A stretch of 64,000 nt of DNA from Colletotrichum lupini (Eukaryota; Ascomycota; Sordariomycetes; Glomerellales; Glomerellaceae). The translations under genes and the position numbers were made by a program. Under the pieces are notes generated by a model, which was not told the origin of the DNA, ran no database searches, and saw only the letters and a list, made by a program, of their open reading frames with translations. Of this stretch, positions 62,798 to 64,000 are shown piece after piece. Where the stretch lies: positions 2,976,001 to 3,040,000 of the forward strand of contig NC_064677.1 of the NCBI RefSeq assembly GCF_023278565.1, read 5' to 3'. Position 1 is the first letter of the stretch. Every line of letters starts with the position of its first letter.

Positions 62798-62972
62798 AAC
62801 GCGTAGTAATTATAAAGTATAATTTAGAGGACGTTATAAAAAAACGACGTATTATAAAGTAAGTAGCCTTAGCTTACGGCCCTCTACGCCCTATACCCTT
62901 CGGGAGGTCTATAGTAAGGGCTCCGGCCCTTTTATTATAGTATTAAATATAATAATAATAATAATAAATACG
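62798..62972 (+). repeat. LINE 3' tail, copy 2 (strongly truncated)
   Basis: Matches the last 175 bp of the LINE ending at 60,645, including the GC-rich block and the TAATAATAA tail. No coding part precedes it, so it is an extreme 5' truncation, as LINE insertion commonly produces. Confidence 0.82.
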
Positions 62973-64000
62973 GTTTAAAAATACATTAACTAGTATTATC
63001 GTTAATAATACCGTTTTTTTATATAATATATAAGTTCCGAAATACGTTAATAAGGACTTAGAATAAAGTATAGCTTAAAATAATAAGAAATTTAGTTAAC
63101 TATTTTATATTAATAAAATATCTCTTTTTTACTCTCTTTATAATACCCTATAAATCATCCTCCGTACGATTCTTCATAATATTAATAAAGCGTACCTAGG
63201 ACTAATCGCTCCTAAAACTATAAAAAAAAGAGGAAAATGAGGTTAGTTAGAATTATTAAATGCAACTACGATCTATATATCTTATTACCCCCTTTTTATA
63301 CTAATATCGGCTTTTCCTCTATTTACCTCTTCTTAATATAGCTTAAGTATAATAACTAATAAGTTACTATAAAATAAATATATAATACGTTCTAAAATAA
63401 GCTCTTAATATTATATTACGCAACGTTCGAGGTATACTTAACCCTATATTATTTTTATAACAATAAGTATACTTCTTAAATAAGACTATATATATACCTA
63501 GCTCATATCTAACTGCTATTAAAAATTCTATAACGATCTAACTAATTATCATAGGGCTACTACTACTCATACTATTTATAATAAAATACTTACTAATCGT
63601 AATAATCTATTTATATCTTTATATTTATCTATTATACCCCTATTATCAAGTTAGCTACTATAACTAGCTAAATACTATGGGCGCAATCTACGTTATAGGG
63701 TAGGTAATAATTAGTTAGTAATACTACCGGGGCCTATACGTCGTAATATTATTAGAAATTCTAATATACTAGCTATAAGCGCCTTCTTATATCGTACGTA
63801 ATATACTTTATTATATAACTAGCTTTACTAACTCTATTATAAAATAAGTAAATACTTAAATTACGCTCGGTATACCTTCTTTAAACTACCTAATTAGTAA
63901 GTTATTATAAAAAGGAGAGGTTATAAGGGGGGGGGGGGGGGGAAGGGAGAAAGAGAAGGGGGGAGGGAGGGGGTTACTTATATTATAAATTATATTATAT
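62973..64000. other. Unassigned AT-rich DNA with a terminal G-rich tract
   Basis: No frame or element recognised up to 63,920. A G16 run (63,927-63,942) then starts a purine-only tract rich in GGGAG and GAGAAG units that runs to about 63,973. The C-run at 60,728 and this G-run face each other across 3.2 kb. Confidence 0.5.

Larger units (their letters stand above)
1..64000. other. RIP-mutated AT-rich repeat block of an ascomycete
   Basis: The dinucleotides CA and TG are very rare, TA is extremely common and CG is retained. This is the footprint of C-to-T change at CpA on both strands (RIP), a process known only from fungi. Relics of several transposon families and of host-type genes can be translated only by reading TAA and TAG as former Gln, Arg or Trp codons. 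Only short patches keep CA and TG: the two 515-bp elements, a stretch near 36,390-36,520, and the DNA between the C-runs near 60.76-60.87 kb. I saw no tRNA or rRNA gene. The mutation pattern is read directly; the fungal assignment follows from RIP and from the element families. Confidence 0.93.

Overview
This window looks like a block of filamentous ascomycete (Pezizomycotina) DNA that has been almost completely rewritten by repeat-induced point mutation (RIP). CpA and TpG are nearly absent, TpA is very common, CpG survives, and former Gln, Arg and Trp codons read TAA or TAG in every coding relic. No intact protein-coding gene was found. Everything listed as coding is a relic recognised by conserved residue patterns read through these stops. 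No tRNA, rRNA, telomere repeat or CRISPR array was seen.

Layout. 1-10,997: Ty3/gypsy element copy A, minus strand, entering from the left edge, with its 5' LTR at 10,601-10,997. 10,998-14,395: unassigned AT-rich DNA with a nested inverted repeat (11,735-12,405). 14,398-16,259: a complete 1.86-kb Fot1/pogo DNA transposon with 47-bp TIRs and TA target duplication. 16,260-20,861: unassigned DNA, then the 3' half of a Tad1-like LINE (minus). 20,862-32,515: gypsy copy B (plus), about 12 kb, with gag, pol and an extra unidentified sense ORF before the polypurine tract. 32,516-33,030 and 40,065-40,579: two 515-bp elements in inverted orientation. 33,031-40,064: a segment inverted between them, holding the LINE 5' half and most of copy B's 3' LTR. 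40,580-51,300: host-type gene relics, namely a cytochrome P450, a SUR7/PalI-like membrane protein and an FAD monooxygenase, separated by unrecognised DNA. 51,300-60,645: a 5'-truncated LINE split by a complete 7,428-bp Ty1/copia element with 205-bp LTRs and target duplication CTAGC. 60,646-64,000: long C and G homopolymers, a second LINE tail and unassigned AT-rich DNA.

Main result. The layout between 18 and 41 kb can be unscrambled. A LINE was hit by the 12-kb gypsy element (target duplication ATAA). The gypsy 3' LTR was then hit by a 515-bp element (ATTAG). Recombination with a second, inverted 515-bp element (GTAAT) flipped the 7.0 kb between them. The target duplications match only when crossed between the two 515-bp copies, and undoing the flip restores both the 3' LTR and the LINE reading frame across the gypsy insertion site.

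The P450 and FAD monooxygenase relics suggest a RIP-killed secondary-metabolite gene group, possibly a duplicate. The window could be a subtelomeric, pericentromeric or accessory AT-rich block; the sequence does not decide which.
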